The position numbers were made by a program, and so were the translations under genes. The notes below the pieces were generated by a model that was not told the DNA's origin, did no database searches, and saw nothing but the letters and a program-made list of their open reading frames with translations. A DNA stretch of 64,000 bases, from positions 2,046,001-2,110,000 of the forward strand of contig NZ_AP027055.1 in NCBI RefSeq assembly GCF_027924905.1, given 5' to 3'. The stretch comes from Limnohabitans sp. INBF002. Lineage in GTDB: Bacteria > Pseudomonadota > Gammaproteobacteria > Burkholderiales > Burkholderiaceae_C. Below are positions 38,431-48,015 of this stretch, in pieces (position 1 is the stretch's first letter; the number at the start of each line of letters is the position of its first letter).

Positions 38431-39642
38431 TTATACGCGTGCCGCACGCAAGTGCATCGAGAATTCTTGCAAAGCAGCAATACCGCTGGTCTCAGCGCGT
38501 TTGCACCAAGCTTGCAGGTCTAGCGCCAGTTGCGCACGGTTGTGGTTGGTGTTGAGCCACAACTGACGCAACTCTTCACGCATCTTCACCATGGTGTCCA
38601 CGTCGGGCAAAACCGCACGGGCTTGGGCCAGTTCACCCACCACAGCAGCTGGCACTTTCTCAGCATCACGGTGCATCCAACGTTTGGCCGCCGCCAACAC
38701 AGAGTCGGCAGGCAAGGTGGACATGCTGGACAACTCTTGGTTCATGGCCAACCGCAGTTGACGGGCGTAATTGGCCATCACTTCGTAACGGTTGGCAATG
38801 ACAGCTTCCAAAGTCTTTTCATCCGCCACAGGCTTGATGTCGCCAAAGGCCAACTTCGGCACTGTTTTCTTCACAGTGGCCAAACCGCAAGTTTCCAAAA
38901 TACGGATGTAGAGCCAGCCCAAGTCGAACTCGTAGGGCTTGACCGACAACTTGGCCGAGGTGGGGTACGTGTGGTGGTTGTTGTGCAACTCTTCGCCGCC
39001 AATGATGATGCCCCATGGCGAAATATTGGTGCTGGCGTCTGGCGCCTCAAAGTTGCGATAACCCCAGTAATGGGCTGCACCGTTGATGATGCCAGCGGCA
39101 GTGACGGGAATCCACATCATCTGCACGGCCCAAACGGTCAAACCCAAAGCGCCAAACAAAGCCAAGTCGATGACCAACATCAATGACACACCCAGCACAG
39201 AGTGCGGGGTGTAGACGTTGCGCTCGATCCAATCATTGGGTGTGCCGTGGCCAAAACGCTCGAGGGTTTCGAGGTTTTCAGCTTCTTTGCGGTAAAGCTC
39301 CGCGCCCGTGAACAACACGGTTTTGATGCCGTGAATGTGTGGGCTGTGTGGGTCTTCCGCTTGCTCGCACTTGGCGTGGTGCTTGCGGTGAATCGATGTC
39401 CACTCTTTGGTCACTTGGGCGGTGGTGAGCCACAGCCAAAAACGGAAGAAGTGGGCCGCAATCGGATGCAAGTCCAACGCGCGGTGCGCCGAGTGGCGGT
39501 GCAAATAAATGGTCACGCTGGCGATGGTGATGTGTGTGAGCACCATCGTAACGATGAAGACTTGCCAGCCAGAAAAGTGCAGCAAGCCATAGCTCAGCCA
39601 GTTCAACGTGGCATCAAGCCAAGCCCAATTGGGTAACAACAT
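38431..39642 (-). CDS. Membrane fatty acid desaturase
   Basis: A 403-residue integral-membrane di-iron desaturase. The three His boxes are HRHSAHR (about residue 48), HRKHH (about 84) and HNNHH (about 226). Hydrophobic pairs at about 25-45 and 155-195 span the inner membrane. It probably inserts a double bond (delta-9 type) into acyl chains to adjust membrane fluidity. The C-terminal 130 residues are a charged helical extension beyond the usual bacterial core. It is monocistronic with its own terminator. Confidence 0.92.
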   Translation of the reverse strand: MLLPNWAWLDATLNWLSYGLLHFSGWQVFIVTMVLTHITIASVTIYLHRHSAHRALDLHPIAAHFFRFWLWLTTAQVTKEWTSIHRKHHAKCEQAEDPHSPHIHGIKTVLFTGAELYRKEAENLETLERFGHGTPNDWIERNVYTPHSVLGVSLMLVIDLALFGALGLTVWAVQMMWIPVTAAGIINGAAHYWGYRNFEAPDASTNISPWGIIIGGEELHNNHHTYPTSAKLSVKPYEFDLGWLYIRILETCGLATVKKTVPKLAFGDIKPVADEKTLEAVIANRYEVMANYARQLRLAMNQELSSMSTLPADSVLAAAKRWMHRDAEKVPAAVVGELAQARAVLPDVDTMVKMREELRQLWLNTNHNRAQLALDLQAWCKRAETSGIAALQEFSMHLRAARV

Positions 39643-39693
39643 GTCTATCTTTCAGTTTTATGAAAATAACCTTCAATTTTAGGGTTTAGGTGC

Positions 39694-41028
39694 TTATTTG
39701 GCTACCCAAACCGCGGCGAAGAAGCCGTCGGTCGCATGTAGATGGGGCCAAAGGCGCAAATACAAGCCGTCGGTTGTACAAAGCGAAGCGGCATTGGCTA
39801 CTTTCAACTCAGTCAAGGTGTCGGCTGCTGACAACGGCACAAAGTTGGGATGGGCTGCACTGAAGGCTTGGGCAATCGCCTCGTTCTCTTCAGGCAACAC
39901 GCTGCACGTGGCATAAACCAAACGGCCACCCGACTTCACCAAGCGCGCGGCGCTGGCCAAGATGGAGGTTTGCTTTTCGGTGAGCTCTTGCACGGCCTTG
40001 GGCGATTGACGCCACTTCAGGTCGGGGTTGCGGCGCAAGGTGCCTAAGCCCGAACAAGGCGCATCCACCAACACGCGGTCAATCTTGCCGCTCAGGCGCT
40101 TGACGCGCTCGTCGCGCTCATGCGCAATGGCGGATGGGTGGACGTTGGACAACTTGCTGCGCGCCAAGCGTGGCTTGAGCGACTCCAAGCGATGGCCCGA
40201 GGTATCAAACGCATACAAACGGCCTGTGCTGCGCATGGACGCGCCAATGGCCAGCGTTTTGCCGCCCGCGCCCGCGCAAAAGTCGACCACCATCTCGCCG
40301 CGCTTGGCGTCGAGCAACAGGGCCAACAACTGCGAGCCTTCGTCTTGCACTTCAATCGCGCCACGCGAAAACGCGTCCAGGCCCGACAAGGCGGGCTTAC
40401 CTTCAATGCGCAAGCCCCAAGGCGAAAACGGTGTGTCCACGGCCTTGATGCCCGCGAGCTTCAACTCGTGCTGCACATCGGCGCGTTTGTCGGTGAAGGT
40501 GTTCACGCGCAAGTCCAGCGGTGCGCCGCCGTTCAGGCGTTCGACCAAAGGCCAAAAGCCCTCGCCCACTTGGGCTTTGAGCGGCTCCACCAGCCACTCG
40601 GGCATGTTGTGGCGGTGGCGCTCCATCAGGTCAGCGGGGCTCACGGCTTCGCAGGCTTCGAGCCAGGCAGCTTCTTGTTTGTTGAGCGCGCTCATCAAAA
40701 AGTCGAGCGGGCTGTTGTTGGCGTGCTTGGCGCTTTTGGGGGCGTTGTTGGCAGGCGCTTGGTCTTTCAGATGCTGGGCAAAGCCGAGGATGGCCAAGCG
40801 GCGCTCTTTGGGGCCGGAGCCCGAAGGCGCAAAGTGGTCGAAGCGCAGTTTGTTGCGCAACACGTTGTAAGTGGTTTCGGCCAAGGCAGCACGCTCGCGC
40901 GGGCCGAAGGCATAGGTTTTACGGTAGTCACGGAAAAACTTAGACACCACTGCGTCGGCAGGGTGGTCAAACTTCAAAGTGAGGCGAACAAGCTCAGTAC
41001 AAGCTTCAAGAAGGGCTTTTGGATGCAT
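39694..41028 (-). CDS. rsmB: 16S rRNA m5C methyltransferase, RsmB-like
   Basis: A 444-residue SAM-dependent RNA cytosine-5 methyltransferase of the NOL1/NOP2/Sun family. The N-terminal helical region (residues 1-150) is NusB/RsmB-like; the catalytic part has VVDFCAGAGGKTLAIG for SAM, VDAPCSGLGTLRRNPDLKW and YATCSVLPEENEAIA, supplying the two catalytic cysteines. Methylation of C967 is the RsmB reaction, but RsmF-like specificity cannot be excluded. It diverges from the DUF1653 gene with only 20 bases between the starts. Confidence 0.87.
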   Translation of the reverse strand: MHPKALLEACTELVRLTLKFDHPADAVVSKFFRDYRKTYAFGPRERAALAETTYNVLRNKLRFDHFAPSGSGPKERRLAILGFAQHLKDQAPANNAPKSAKHANNSPLDFLMSALNKQEAAWLEACEAVSPADLMERHRHNMPEWLVEPLKAQVGEGFWPLVERLNGGAPLDLRVNTFTDKRADVQHELKLAGIKAVDTPFSPWGLRIEGKPALSGLDAFSRGAIEVQDEGSQLLALLLDAKRGEMVVDFCAGAGGKTLAIGASMRSTGRLYAFDTSGHRLESLKPRLARSKLSNVHPSAIAHERDERVKRLSGKIDRVLVDAPCSGLGTLRRNPDLKWRQSPKAVQELTEKQTSILASAARLVKSGGRLVYATCSVLPEENEAIAQAFSAAHPNFVPLSAADTLTELKVANAASLCTTDGLYLRLWPHLHATDGFFAAVWVAK

Positions 41029-41048
41029 AGGGTGTATTGTCCCATCCT

Positions 41049-41291
41049 ATGAACGACCAAGACCTCCCCCCATTACAAGAAACCCCCATCGGCCTGTATC
41101 GCCACTACAAAGGCGGCCAATACGAGGTGATTGGCACAGCCCGCCACAGCGAAACGCTAGAAGCCATGACCGTTTACCGAGCCTTGTACGGCGCGCACGG
41201 CCTGTGGGTGCGCCCTGCGGCGATGTTCAGCGAAACCATTGAAATTGATGGTGTTGTGCGTCCGCGCTTTGAAAAAGTGCAAGACACTTAA
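41049..41291 (+). CDS. DUF1653 protein
   Basis: An 80-residue protein with GLYRHYKGGQYEVIGTARHSETLE and VYRALYGAHGLWVRP, the conserved core of DUF1653, a small domain of unknown function. The ATG at 41049 is chosen over a TTG 12 bases earlier. purN begins 59 bases downstream. Confidence 0.9.
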   Translation: MNDQDLPPLQETPIGLYRHYKGGQYEVIGTARHSETLEAMTVYRALYGAHGLWVRPAAMFSETIEIDGVVRPRFEKVQDT

Positions 41292-41350
41292 AAGTTAACC
41301 TGCGCGCGTGTATGCAGAAGCACATCCACACCCGCTGATAATTCGCGGCA

Positions 41351-41941
41351 ATGAAAAACATCGTCATCTTGATTTCTGGCGGCGGCTCCAACATGGCCGC
41401 CATCGTGCGCACAGCGCAAGCCCAAAACTGGGCCAAGCAATTCAACGCGCAGGTCAGCGCTGTCATCAGCAACAAAGCCGATGCCAAAGGCTTGGCGTTT
41501 GCCAAAGAACACAACATCGCCACGGCGGTCATTGACCACAAAGCCTTCGCCGACCAGCCCCAACCCCGCGAAGCCTTTGACGCCGCGTTGATGGCAGAAA
41601 TTGACAAACACCAGCCCCACCTTGTGGTGTTGGCAGGATTCATGCGCATCCTCACCCCAGGCTTTGTGGCGCACTACGAAGGCCGGTTGCTCAACATCCA
41701 CCCCTCACTCCTGCCCGCCTTCCCCGGCCTGCACACCCACGAACGCGCCATCGAAGCCGGCTGCAAATTTGCCGGCGCCACCGTGCACAGCGTGACTGCT
41801 GAACTAGACCACGGCCCCATCCTCGCGCAAGCCGTCGTACCCGTGCTGCCCGACGACACGGCGGACACACTGGCTGCGCGGGTGTTGACGCAGGAGCATT
41901 TGATTTATCCGAAGGCGGTGGCGGAGCTACTGGCGAAGTAA
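41351..41941 (+). CDS. purN: Phosphoribosylglycinamide formyltransferase
   Basis: Third step of purine synthesis: transfers formyl from 10-formyl-THF to GAR. The 196-residue protein has the phosphate loop VILISGGGSNMAAIV, the catalytic Asn/His of LNIHPSLLPAFPGLHTHERA and the Asp of ELDHGPILAQ. Length and motifs are typical. It is followed by a large inverted repeat rather than a standard terminator. Confidence 0.96.
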   Translation: MKNIVILISGGGSNMAAIVRTAQAQNWAKQFNAQVSAVISNKADAKGLAFAKEHNIATAVIDHKAFADQPQPREAFDAALMAEIDKHQPHLVVLAGFMRILTPGFVAHYEGRLLNIHPSLLPAFPGLHTHERAIEAGCKFAGATVHSVTAELDHGPILAQAVVPVLPDDTADTLAARVLTQEHLIYPKAVAELLAK

Positions 41942-41965
41942 ACAGACGGAGTGAAGAACCTCGTA

Positions 41966-42037
41966 GCTGAGAAGGGAATGGCCAGCTGACGATTTCTGGT
42001 ACTCCAGCATGAGGAAGATGGCCATTTCCTTCTCAGC
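41966..42037. repeat. Long near-perfect inverted repeat after purN
   Basis: The left arm ctgagaagggaatggcca (41967-41984) is complementary to the right arm tggccatttccttctcag (42019-42036) with a single G/T mismatch, and a flanking g/c pair extends it to 19 bp. The 34-base loop contains a second small hairpin, CTGG-tact-CCAG (41996-42007). There is no T-run. It could be a REP/BIME- or MITE-like element or a 3'-end stabiliser between convergent purN and the HNH gene. Confidence 0.85.
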
Positions 42038-42070
42038 GAAGCGCCAGAGCCCATCCCGAAAGAAGCAGAC

Positions 42071-42628
42071 TCAAGCCAAGAGCCGAGAACTCTTAGGCAC
42101 ATGCGCCATCAAAAACTCCATCTGGTCCGCCAAGATACGACGGTTTCTCAGGATGAAGTCCTCCCACAGCGACGGCTCATACGGCGTGTAAAGCAACGGC
42201 ATACGCGCCTGCTCGGGCGTGCGGTTGCCCTTGCGGTGGTTGCACGATTTACACGCCGTCACCACATTCATCCAAGTGTTCGGGCCACGTTGGCCAATCG
42301 GGCGAATGTGCTCACGGGTGAGTTCTGATTCATGGAAATGGTCGCCGCAGTACGCGCAGATGTTGCGGTCGCGGCTAAAGAGCTTGTCGTTGGTCAGGCC
42401 CGATTTCAAATCAAACGGGTTGATATTGGGCACGCCCTTGGTGCCGATGATGCTGTTGACCGTGATGATGGACTGCTGTCCTGTGATGGCATTGGTGCCG
42501 CCATGAAACACCGCCACTTCGCCGCCAGATTCCCAGCGCACTTCGTCAGCCGCGTAGTGAATGACCGCTTGTTCCAGCGATATCCACGACTGCGGTAGCC
42601 CTTGGGCAGACAGTTTCAAGACCTTCAC
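42071..42628 (-). CDS. HNH endonuclease family protein
   Basis: A 185-residue protein with an HNH/ββα-metal nuclease core: CAYCGDHFHESELTREHIRPIG, then NVVTACKSCNHRKGNRTPEQA, giving two CxxC zinc pairs plus the metal His/Asn residues. The N-terminal 75 residues are family-specific. A GTG start is supported by GGAGG six bases upstream (42634-42638). Similar stand-alone HNH proteins are widespread in proteobacterial chromosomes; no toxin, phage or restriction partners are nearby, so its role is open. Confidence 0.9.
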   Translation of the reverse strand: MKVLKLSAQGLPQSWISLEQAVIHYAADEVRWESGGEVAVFHGGTNAITGQQSIITVNSIIGTKGVPNINPFDLKSGLTNDKLFSRDRNICAYCGDHFHESELTREHIRPIGQRGPNTWMNVVTACKSCNHRKGNRTPEQARMPLLYTPYEPSLWEDFILRNRRILADQMEFLMAHVPKSSRLLA

Positions 42629-42737
42629 ACCTGACCTCCATTCGCTTTAAAAACGACCGTTGGGGAATGCACATCTATCGCTGACAATATACCTTTATTG
42701 AGTGACGGTTTTATAGCTGTCGCATTTCACCTAAGTT

Positions 42738-43712
42738 ATGCAAATTTTCAGAGGCTTTCATCACCCGAAATTGGCCAAGGCCTGCGCTTTGACCATTGGC
42801 AACTTTGACGGCGTCCACCGTGGCCACCAAGCCATGCTGGCCTTGCTGAAGAACGAGGCGCGCCACCGTGGTGTGCCCAGTTGTGTGATGACGTTTGAAC
42901 CGCACCCGCGCGACTTCTTCGCCGAGCAGCACCAACAGCCCGACCTCGCCCCTGCCCGCATCGCCACGTTGCGCGACAAGCTCAACGAGCTTCGGGCCTG
43001 CGGCATCGACCAATGCGTGGTGCTGCCGTTTGACCAAGCCTTTGCCGCGCAACAACCGCAGGCCTTCATCGAAGAGGTGTTGGTCAAAGGCCTGGGCGTG
43101 AAATACGTCTTGGTGGGTGACGACTTCCGCTTCGGGGCCAAACGCGCGGGCGACTACGCCATGCTCGACGCCGCAGGCACGGCCCACGGTTTTGACGTGG
43201 CCCGCATGAACAGCTACGAGGTGAAGAACCTGCGCGTCTCCAGTTCTGCCGTACGCGACGCCTTGGGCCGCGGAGCCATGCAAGAGGTGGCGCAGCTGCT
43301 GGGCCGACCTTATGCCATTTCGGGCCATGTGGTGCATGGCCGCAAGCTGGGCCGCGAACTGAACTGCCGCACGCTCAATTTACGCTTCAGCCACTGGAAG
43401 CCTGCTGCCAGCGGCATCTTCGTGGTGCAGGTACACGGCTTGACCGAGCAGCCCCTGGCGGGCGTGGCCAATTTGGGCATTCGCCCCTCGCTCGACCCTA
43501 GCGATGTGAACGGCGGCCGCGTGCTGCTGGAAACCCATTGCCTCGACTGGCCCACCAGCCTAGGCGCCGAGGGGGGCTACGGTAAAATCATCCGCGTGGA
43601 ACTGCTGCACAAATTACACGACGAGCTGAAGTACGACGGTCTGGACGCCTTGATGCAAGGCATACACAAAGACTGCGACGACGCACGCGCCTGGCTCGCA
43701 GCCCGAATTTGA
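42738..43712 (+). CDS. ribF: Bifunctional riboflavin kinase/FAD synthetase
   Basis: Makes FMN and then FAD. A 324-residue protein with the N-terminal FMN adenylyltransferase domain (TIGNFDGVHRGHQAM; VGDDFRFGAKRAGD) and a C-terminal riboflavin kinase domain (GHVVHGRKLGRELNCRTLNL, GVANLGIRPS). It is the first gene of the conserved ribF-ileS-lspA cluster. The ATG at 42738 has no extension in frame. No FMN riboswitch was recognised upstream. Confidence 0.96.
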   Translation: MQIFRGFHHPKLAKACALTIGNFDGVHRGHQAMLALLKNEARHRGVPSCVMTFEPHPRDFFAEQHQQPDLAPARIATLRDKLNELRACGIDQCVVLPFDQAFAAQQPQAFIEEVLVKGLGVKYVLVGDDFRFGAKRAGDYAMLDAAGTAHGFDVARMNSYEVKNLRVSSSAVRDALGRGAMQEVAQLLGRPYAISGHVVHGRKLGRELNCRTLNLRFSHWKPAASGIFVVQVHGLTEQPLAGVANLGIRPSLDPSDVNGGRVLLETHCLDWPTSLGAEGGYGKIIRVELLHKLHDELKYDGLDALMQGIHKDCDDARAWLAARI

Positions 43713-43840
43713 CGGGGCGTGCAGCCCCACGTTCTGCACACGGCCCCGCACTTCTTTCTCTTCGTCTGCCTTGAAGCCCGCCCTTTAAACGCGGCTTTTG
43801 CAGCACCCACCCAAATTTAAGCCTACGACCTGAGATCGCC

Positions 43841-46726
43841 ATGACCGACAAAGCCACCCCATCGTCCACCGATTACCGTGCCACCCTCAACATGATGGAC
43901 ACCCCGTTCCCCATGCGTGGTGACTTGCCCAAACGCGAACCCGCTTGGGCCAAGCAATGGAACGAGCACGGCTTGTACAAAAAACTGCGCGCGGCTCGCC
44001 AAGGCGCACCGCTCTTTGTGCTGCACGACGGCCCGCCCTACGCCAACGGCAAGCTGCACATCGGCCACGCGCTGAACAAAGTGCTGAAAGACATGATCGT
44101 CAAGTCCAAGCAATTGGGCGGATTTGACGCGCAATACATCCCCGGCTGGGACTGCCACGGTTTGCCCATCGAAAACGCCATCGAAAAACTGCATGGCCGC
44201 AAACTCAGCCGCGACGACATGCAGGCCAAGAGCCGCGCCTTCGCCACCGAGCAAATTGACCAACAACGCGAAGACTTCAAACGCTTGGGCGTGCTGGGCG
44301 ACTGGGAGCGCCCCTACCGCACCATGGACCCCGCCAACGAAGCCGGCCAACTGCGCGCCTTCAAACGCGTGATGGAACGTGGCTTTGTCTACCGCGGCTT
44401 GAAGCCCGTGTACTGGTGCTTTGACTGCGGCTCGTCATTGGCCGAGTTTGAAATTGAATACGCCGACAAAAAGAGCGACACGCTCGACGTGGCCTTCTTG
44501 TGTGCCCAGCCCGAGAAACTGGCTGCTGCATTTGGTTTGCCCAAGCTCGACAAGCCAGCGTTCGCCGTCATCTGGACCACCACCGCGTGGACCATCCCTG
44601 CCAACCAAGCGCTCAACATGCACCCCGAGATTGACTACGCCTTGGTGGATACCGAGCGTGGCTTGTTCTTGTGCGCGGCTTCGTTGGTCGAGAAATGTTT
44701 GGCGCGTTGGAAGCTCGAAGGCCAAGTCGTTGCGACCGCCAAAGGCGACAAGCTCGGCCTCATTGAATTCAACCACCCACTGTCACACGTAGACGCTGGC
44801 TACCAACGCACAGCCTCCGTGTTCTTGGCCGACTACGTGGGCGAGAGCGACGGGACAGGCATCGTGCACAGCGCACCCGCCTACGGCGTGGATGACTTCA
44901 ACTCATGCATGGCCAACGGCATGAAGTACACCGACATCTTGAACCCCGTGCAAGGCAACGGCGCATACGCCGCTGACTTCCCGTTGTTCGGTGGCCAACA
45001 CATCTGGAAAGCTGTGCCCGTCATTCTGGAAGCGCTGCAAAACGCAGGCCGCTTGATGGCCACACAAACCATCACGCACAGCTACCCACATTGCTGGCGT
45101 CACAAAACGCCTGTCATCTACCGCGCGGCAGCGCAGTGGTTCATCCGCATGGATGCGTTTGACAGCACCACCGAAAAAACCACGGGCAAGTTCATCACCG
45201 ACAAGTCGAGCAAGTCATTGCGCGAACTCGCATTGCACGCGATTGACCAAACCCACTTCTACCCAGAAAACGGCCGTGCACGTTTGCGCGACATGATTGC
45301 CAACCGCCCCGACTGGTGCATCTCGCGCCAACGCAGCTGGGGTGTGCCCGTGCCGTTCTTCTTGCACAAAGACAGCGGCGAGTTGCACCCACGCACCATG
45401 GCCATCATGGACCAAGCGGCCGACATCGTTGAAAAAGGCGGCATCGAAGCGTGGAGCCGCGTGACGGTGGAAGACATCCTCAACCAGCCCGGCGACGACG
45501 CAGCCAGCTACACCAAGAGCACCGACATCTTGGAAGTGTGGTTTGACTCAGGTTCCACCTTCCAACACGTGCTGCGCGGCAGCCACAAAGATGCCTACGA
45601 CCGTGCGCCGCACCACGACCAAGGCCCAGAAGCCGACTTGTATTTAGAAGGTCACGACCAACACCGCGGCTGGTTCCACAGCTCGCTGTTGCTCGGCTGC
45701 GCCTTGTACGACCGCGCGCCCTACAAAGGTCTGCTGACCCACGGCTTTGCCACCGACGGCCAAGGCCGCAAGATGAGCAAGAGCTTGGGCAACACCGTCG
45801 CACCGCAAGAAGTGAGCGACAAGATGGGCGCCGAAATCGTGCGCTTGTGGGTGGCCAGCACTGACTACTCAGGCGACCTCAACATCGACGACAAAATCTT
45901 GGCCCGCGTGGTCGATGCCTATCGTCGCATCCGCAACACGCTGCGCTTCTTGCTCGCCAACGTGAGCGACTTCGACCCAGCCAAAGACGCCGTGGCGTTT
46001 GACGACCTGTTGGAAATCGACAAGTACGCGCTGTCTCGCGCTGCGCAAGTGCAGGCCGACATCTTGAGCCACTTCGACAAGTACGAGTTCCACCCCGTGG
46101 TGTCGAAGTTGCAGCTGTATTGCTCGGAAGATTTGGGCGCGTTTTATTTGGACGTGCTCAAAGACCGCCTGTACACCACAGCGCCTAAGTCACTCGCACG
46201 CCGCAGCGCGCAAACCGCGTTGCACCAAATCACCCACGCCATGCTGCGTTGGATGGCCCCGTTCCTCAGCTTCACCGCTGAAGAAGCGTGGACCACGTTT
46301 GGCAAGTCTGAGTCGATCTTCTTGGAAACTTTCACCAACCTCGGCGCAAGCAACGCAGCCTTGATGGACAAGTGGCATGCCGTGCAGCAAGTGCGCGAAA
46401 TCGCCAACAAAGAAATCGAGAACAAACGCACCGAAGGTTTGGTGGGCGCATCATTGCAAGCAGAGTTGGTCATCCACTGCGATGGCGCAGCCTATGACGC
46501 CTTGGCTTCATTGGGCGACGACTTGAAGTTTGTGTTCATCACCTCCAAGGTCACTTTGGCAAAAGGCGAAGGCTTGACCGTCGACGTCAAAGCCAGCGCA
46601 GCCACAAAGTGCGAACGCTGCTGGCACTACAGCGACGATGTGGGCCACAACGCCGCTCACCCCACCCTGTGCGGCCGTTGCGACAGCAACTTGCACGGCG
46701 ACGGTGAAGTGCGTCATTTCGCCTAA
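43841..46726 (+). CDS. ileS: Isoleucyl-tRNA synthetase
   Basis: Class I synthetase, 961 residues, charging tRNA-Ile. HIGH motif in [16 protein letters not shown] near residue 60, KMSKS in [14 protein letters not shown]1 editing domain ([16 protein letters not shown]) and a C-terminal zinc finger ([12 protein letters not shown] and LCGRCDSNL). It lies between ribF and lspA, the standard proteobacterial order, and starts 128 bases after ribF. Confidence 0.98.
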   Translation: MTDKATPSSTDYRATLNMMDTPFPMRGDLPKREPAWAKQWNEHGLYKKLRAARQGAPLFVLHDGPPYANGKLHIGHALNKVLKDMIVKSKQLGGFDAQYIPGWDCHGLPIENAIEKLHGRKLSRDDMQAKSRAFATEQIDQQREDFKRLGVLGDWERPYRTMDPANEAGQLRAFKRVMERGFVYRGLKPVYWCFDCGSSLAEFEIEYADKKSDTLDVAFLCAQPEKLAAAFGLPKLDKPAFAVIWTTTAWTIPANQALNMHPEIDYALVDTERGLFLCAASLVEKCLARWKLEGQVVATAKGDKLGLIEFNHPLSHVDAGYQRTASVFLADYVGESDGTGIVHSAPAYGVDDFNSCMANGMKYTDILNPVQGNGAYAADFPLFGGQHIWKAVPVILEALQNAGRLMATQTITHSYPHCWRHKTPVIYRAAAQWFIRMDAFDSTTEKTTGKFITDKSSKSLRELALHAIDQTHFYPENGRARLRDMIANRPDWCISRQRSWGVPVPFFLHKDSGELHPRTMAIMDQAADIVEKGGIEAWSRVTVEDILNQPGDDAASYTKSTDILEVWFDSGSTFQHVLRGSHKDAYDRAPHHDQGPEADLYLEGHDQHRGWFHSSLLLGCALYDRAPYKGLLTHGFATDGQGRKMSKSLGNTVAPQEVSDKMGAEIVRLWVASTDYSGDLNIDDKILARVVDAYRRIRNTLRFLLANVSDFDPAKDAVAFDDLLEIDKYALSRAAQVQADILSHFDKYEFHPVVSKLQLYCSEDLGAFYLDVLKDRLYTTAPKSLARRSAQTALHQITHAMLRWMAPFLSFTAEEAWTTFGKSESIFLETFTNLGASNAALMDKWHAVQQVREIANKEIENKRTEGLVGASLQAELVIHCDGAAYDALASLGDDLKFVFITSKVTLAKGEGLTVDVKASAATKCERCWHYSDDVGHNAAHPTLCGRCDSNLHGDGEVRHFA

Positions 46727-46746
46727 CGCCTTCACGAAAGCACCCC

Positions 46747-47247
46747 ATGGCACGCCACACTTTCATCCGCAACACCACCTCGTATTGGGTGTGGTTAGGG
46801 CTCGCTTTGGTGGTGCTGCTGGCCGACCAGTTCACCAAGGTGTTGATGGTCAGCGCGTATCAGTTGGGCGAAGGTTTTCCCGTCACCAGCTTTTTCAACA
46901 TCGTGCGTGTGCACAACGAAGGCGCTGCGTTTTCGTTCCTCGCCACAGCGGGCGGTTGGCAGCGTTGGTTCTTCACGGGCCTCGGTGTGGTGGCCACCAT
47001 CGCCATGGTGTGGATGCTCAAAAAACACCCTGGTCAAAAACTGTTTGGCTTTGCCATTGCCTGCATCTTGGGCGGCGCAGTGGGCAATGTGATTGACCGC
47101 GTCTTATACGGCTACGTGGTGGACTTCTTGGATTTTTATTACGCCGGCATTCACTTCCCCGCGTTCAACATTGCCGACAGCGGCATCACGGTAGGCGCAG
47201 CCTGCTTGATCTTGGACGAAGTGCTGCGCGTGCGTCGCGGAAACTGA
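46747..47247 (+). CDS. lspA: Lipoprotein signal peptidase (signal peptidase II)
   Basis: A 166-residue inner-membrane aspartyl protease that cleaves prolipoprotein signal peptides. It has four helices; the catalytic Asp residues are in [22 protein letters not shown] and [12 protein letters not shown]. It follows ileS by 20 bases, and the dioxygenase gene starts two bases after its stop, so all are likely one transcript. Confidence 0.96.
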   Translation: MARHTFIRNTTSYWVWLGLALVVLLADQFTKVLMVSAYQLGEGFPVTSFFNIVRVHNEGAAFSFLATAGGWQRWFFTGLGVVATIAMVWMLKKHPGQKLFGFAIACILGGAVGNVIDRVLYGYVVDFLDFYYAGIHFPAFNIADSGITVGAACLILDEVLRVRRGN

Positions 47248-47249
47248 CC

Positions 47250-47999
47250 ATGCAAATACTGTCACCCCAAACCATCACCGTTGCCGAGCTGAGCGCCACG
47301 GTTCAACACAAAGGCTACGGCATGCTCAGCGCCGCCAGCGTGGCCGAGTGGGCAGGTTGTGAATTGAACGCGCTGCAAGCCCTGTCGCCCAACTGGGACG
47401 ACATGCCGCCAGACAACTATTTGAAAGACGGAGGCCGCTACCGTCGTCGCCGTCACAGCAGCTTTGTATTTGAAAACGGCGCCCTGCACCCAGTGCCCCA
47501 CCGCGCCCATTGGCAGTCCCTCGACTACAACGCGCTGCACGGCGGCATGGAGCGTTGGTTTGAACCCATGCACGAAGCCACCGTGGCATCGACCGCGTGG
47601 ACACAATTGCTCACCGCATTTGCGCGCACAGCAAGCGAAGTGCGCGGCACACCCAACACCAAGTGGTGCATCGAAGCGCATCAGTTCCGCATTGACACCA
47701 CCGACGGCATTGGCCGGCCCACGCCCGAGGGTGCGCATCGCGATGGCGTAGATTTTGTGGCGGTGTTCATGGTCAACCGCACCCACATCAAAGGCGGCGA
47801 AACCCGCGTGTTTGAAGCCAACGGCCCACAAGGCGAGCGCTTCACGCTGAGCGAGCCTTGGTCGTTGATGCTGTTAGACGACACCCGCGTGATTCACGAA
47901 AGCACGCCCATTCAGCCCTTGGCTGAGGGCGGCCATCGCGATACGCTGGTGCTCACCTGCCGCGCAGACAAGTTTCAGGACGCCGAACCCAGCGTCTGA
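47250..47999 (+). CDS. 2-oxoglutarate/Fe(II) dioxygenase (IDO/PF10014-like)
   Basis: A 249-residue member of the 2OG-Fe dioxygenase family that includes bacterial free-amino-acid hydroxylases such as L-isoleucine dioxygenase. The metal triad is visible: His and Asp in PEGAHRDGVDFVAVFMV and a distal His in RVIHESTPI; GGHRDTLVLTCR supplies the 2OG-binding Arg. IKGGETRVF precedes the distal site. The substrate is unknown. It starts two bases after lspA, so it is translated with the ribF-ileS-lspA operon. The family is judged by motif, not by search. Confidence 0.85.
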   Translation: MQILSPQTITVAELSATVQHKGYGMLSAASVAEWAGCELNALQALSPNWDDMPPDNYLKDGGRYRRRRHSSFVFENGALHPVPHRAHWQSLDYNALHGGMERWFEPMHEATVASTAWTQLLTAFARTASEVRGTPNTKWCIEAHQFRIDTTDGIGRPTPEGAHRDGVDFVAVFMVNRTHIKGGETRVFEANGPQGERFTLSEPWSLMLLDDTRVIHESTPIQPLAEGGHRDTLVLTCRADKFQDAEPSV

Positions 48000-48015
48000 A
48001 ACCTCTGCGCTGTCA

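Noticed and set aside
42071..42628. HNH gene as part of a phage or restriction system
   Set aside because: No methylase, terminase or toxin partners lie nearby and the neighbours are housekeeping genes.
42629..42737. FMN riboswitch before ribF
   Set aside because: The 109-base gap shows none of the conserved AGGGT-type RFN blocks, and ribF is rarely so regulated in this group.
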